Shown here piece by piece: positions 62,036 through 64,000 of a DNA stretch of 64,000 bases. The translations under genes were made by a program, and so were the position numbers. The stretch covers positions 1,264,571 through 1,328,570 of the forward strand of contig CAIIXF020000011.1 of the NCBI GenBank assembly GCA_903813345.2, written 5' to 3'. This stretch comes from Owenia fusiformis (Eukaryota; Annelida; Polychaeta; Sabellida; Oweniidae). Numbering within the stretch: position 1 is the stretch's first letter; each line of letters opens with the position of its first letter. The notes beneath the pieces are model-generated. The model made no database searches. It was given only the letters and a program-made list of their open reading frames with translations, and was not told the DNA's origin.

Positions 62036-62136
62036 ACAAGGCATTTTGGTACATGCAAAATGTCACCACCTTGTGAAAGGCGCCAACCGGCGAACTCCGA
62101 CCACAAAACACTGTCCACCATATAGTTGGAGACTTT
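62036..62136 (+). mobile_element. ACAAGGCATTAAC repeat family, copy 6
   Basis: ACAAGGCATTTTGGTACATG, AAAATGTCACCACC, GGCGCCAACCGGCGAACTCC, CACAAAACACTGTCC. It again begins at an ATACA pentamer pair (GGATACAATACAAG), as copy 4 does. Confidence 0.7.
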
Positions 62137-62178
62137 AGCTGCGTTTTTGAAATGCCCGCGGTGCAAGTCAATTGCATC

Positions 62179-62524
62179 ATATTTAATAAGCTTTCCCCCT
62201 AGGTATCACGAAAATGAACAATAAGCCCTCGCGGTGCAAATTACATGGCCTCACGTTTTCAACAAAAACAGGTCATTCAAGCGCACTATAACCGCTAAAT
62301 ATGATATGTCAAACTTGTCAGCCAAACACGTGTGTCAACCGCGTCGGCTTGTTAATCGTGCACCAAAGGAGTTGATTGCAAAAACCGTGATGCATTTCAA
62401 AAGATTTATGTGAGTGTAAGTGCGCTTGGATGAGCTATTTTTGTTGAAAACACATGACCATGTAATTTGCTCCGTAGGCTTATTGATCTTTTAAGTGATA
62501 CCTGGGGAGAAAACTCATTAAAAT
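62179..62524. mobile_element. MITE-like element with about 100-bp inverted arms
   Basis: Left-arm blocks CTTTCCCCCTAGGTATCAC, CAATAAGCC, GGTGCAAATTACATGG, GTTTTCAACAAAAA and CAAGCGCACT pair with right-arm blocks AGTGCGCTTGG, TTTTTGTTGAAAAC, CCATGTAATTTGC, GGCTTATTG and GTGATACCTGGGGAGAAAAC. No coding capacity. Confidence 0.75.
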
Positions 62525-63199
62525 ATTACGCAGTTCACTAGCATCGCGGTCATTCAACAATACAGCCCATGTCCCAACTTCTGGTTGTGACCCAAATATT
62601 GTAAATTGTATTTTAGAGCAATAATAAAAAGACGAGGTCGGTGACCTACGATTTTCATTAAATAAAAATTATATTTACTACTACGCTTACTATCGTGCAA
62701 AAAAAGGAAATTTTGTAGTTCAGTTTTAGAGATAATACGGTCTCTTAATCTCCCACTGTCCCTTTCTCTAACAAGGGGAATCAAGATGTTTTCTTGCTTT
62801 AAATGCAGATTCAGATCTATAGGGCATGGCAAAATTGCAAGCAACAATGTACAATTGACCTGCCAATCTTTTCCTTACAATGTCAAATATAAGATCTCCT
62901 AAAAGATCGATACGTTATCAATTAGTGAAGTTATTAAAATTTCAAAGTGCAGGAATGTGGGGAAAATATTTAAATTTCTCCCATATAATAAAAATGGTAA
63001 CCACAAAAATAATACATTTTTGTAAAAATCTAATTTTCTGAAAAATTGTAAACTATACTGGATTTAACAATATTGATTAGAAAATTAAACCAAAATTGTA
63101 ATTGTTTGAAAGTTTGAACCAAGATAATGAGCAACCGAGGGGCAAAATCTGTACTGTTGGTCGAATATTTAAACACAAAAGTTTGTTTGATGTTGTGTA
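62525..63199. other. 3' flank of the galaxin-like gene, no gene seen
   Basis: AT-rich; the open frame 62554-62847 (-) has no recognisable content. Confidence 0.4.
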
Positions 63200-63205
63200 T
63201 TTATT
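63200..63205 (-). terminator. polyadenylation signal of the galaxin-like gene
   Basis: AATAAA on the minus strand, about 75 bases after the stop codon at 63281. Confidence 0.6.
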
Positions 63206-63280
63206 GAGCCATTTTTGACACAATAATATGACTCGATAAACAAAACATTTAGTGAATTGCGTGATATAAAAAGTTAATCA

Positions 63281-63545
63281 CTAATAAATACAGGCTGTTG
63301 TTTTCGGTGTAACAGCAGAGTTACAGCATCTCTTTATAGTCGAATCATACAAAGTTTTATAACAGCATCGGAAAACAGAAGAAGGGCGTTTCACGACGCT
63401 TGATTGACAGCAGGCCTCGGTTCGAATGTCGTAAACTTCATTTCCGCAGCAGTATTCAGTGGTCCCATTCAAATTACGCCTCTGACGGACTGAATTACAA
63501 CAGCACACTCCATTTTTGCGATCATATGTTTTATCCCTACAGCAA
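63281..63545 (-). CDS. galaxin-like dicysteine-repeat protein, last exon
   Basis: The exon begins after a TTTTCCAG acceptor (63546-63548) and reads CCRDKTYDRKNGVCCCNSVR, then EYCCGNEVYDIRTEACCQSS, then FRCCYKTLYDSTIKRCCNSA, ending TACIY. The repeated CCxxxxYDxxxxxCC spacing of about 30 residues is the galaxin pattern, known from coral skeletal matrix and found in other invertebrates. Such proteins are secreted, with disulphide-rich repeats. Upstream exons and the signal peptide lie beyond the window. Role in biomineralisation is only an inference from the family. Confidence 0.75.
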
Positions 63546-64000
63546 CTGGAAAATACTTTACAGGATGAGGATCGATAGTAAATGAATGGTTTGAACTTTT
63601 TTTAATCAATAGGTTTATTTCATAAATACAAACAAATATGCAATGAATAGACAGGGTTGGGGCAAATCGCCTTCAGGCATTGGTTTGAAGTGATATTGTG
63701 ATTCTTGAAATACATGTTTTGTGTTTAGGGACCTTTTATGGAAACAGCGCAGAACAATTAATCATGTCGCAGAGTGTCATGCAAGCATCGTCTGGTCAAA
63801 AATGTCAAAGCCAAGTGTCCAAGATGCTTAAAAATTTGTGAAACCAAGAATTATCGAATTCAGTTTTGTATTTCGATTTCCTAAACACGTGTAGATTAGT
63901 GATAATGAGTGATATGCTGGAAAACTTTTCGCGATAACTAGCTCCACTCAGCCCCTCATTAATGTTTTCATTGATATGAACATTTAAAGTATCAAAATCT
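63546..64000. other. probable intron upstream of the galaxin-like last exon
   Basis: No further dicysteine repeat exon is seen before the window ends. Confidence 0.4.

Overview
The window is animal nuclear DNA: AT-rich, with spliced genes in GT-AG introns, tRNA-derived SINEs, a LINE, many small inverted-repeat transposons, minisatellites and one large Polinton. The genes (a Notch-like receptor, a complete MPHOSPH8 homologue, a rhodopsin-class receptor and a galaxin-like protein) and the style of the repeats suggest a marine lophotrochozoan, most likely a mollusc. That assignment is inference; no marker gene proves it.

Layout. Positions 119-1897 (+) are the last three coding exons of a Notch-type receptor that ends only a few residues beyond its membrane segment. 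Positions 2640-10300 hold repeats: a 5'-truncated LINE, a 211-bp inverted-repeat element and several minisatellites. Positions 10311-32861 (-) are one gene, the homologue of MPHOSPH8 (MPP8), which in vertebrates is the H3K9me3-reading subunit of the HUSH silencing complex. It can be read as 14 coding exons with consistent phases, about 1131 residues, with an N-terminal chromodomain, ankyrin repeats and a conserved C-terminal domain. Its introns carry a 736-bp higher-order satellite, a 12-copy 127-bp array made from one of its own exons, a second minisatellite made from one of its own splice donors, an hAT-like element with a perfect 8-bp target duplication, small MITEs and SINEs.

Positions 34046-47476 are a Polinton/Maverick with AG...CT ends, a 6-bp target duplication and near-identical terminal inverted repeats of about 2 kb that themselves carry genes. 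It encodes an integrase with a chromodomain, capsid proteins, an adenain-like protease and a packaging ATPase, but no DNA polymerase B gene is seen. It sits in a dispersed repeat, and an unoccupied relative of that repeat lies just downstream at 48571-49188, so the insertion site can be read directly.

Positions 48160-58900 are intergenic and rich in repeats. Positions 59025-60224 (+) encode an intronless seven-helix receptor that lacks several canonical activation residues. Positions 63281-63545 (-) are the last exon of a galaxin-like dicysteine-repeat protein. The most notable items are the Polinton without a polymerase, the two exon-junction-derived arrays in the MPP8 homologue, and the Notch-like receptor without an intracellular signalling domain.
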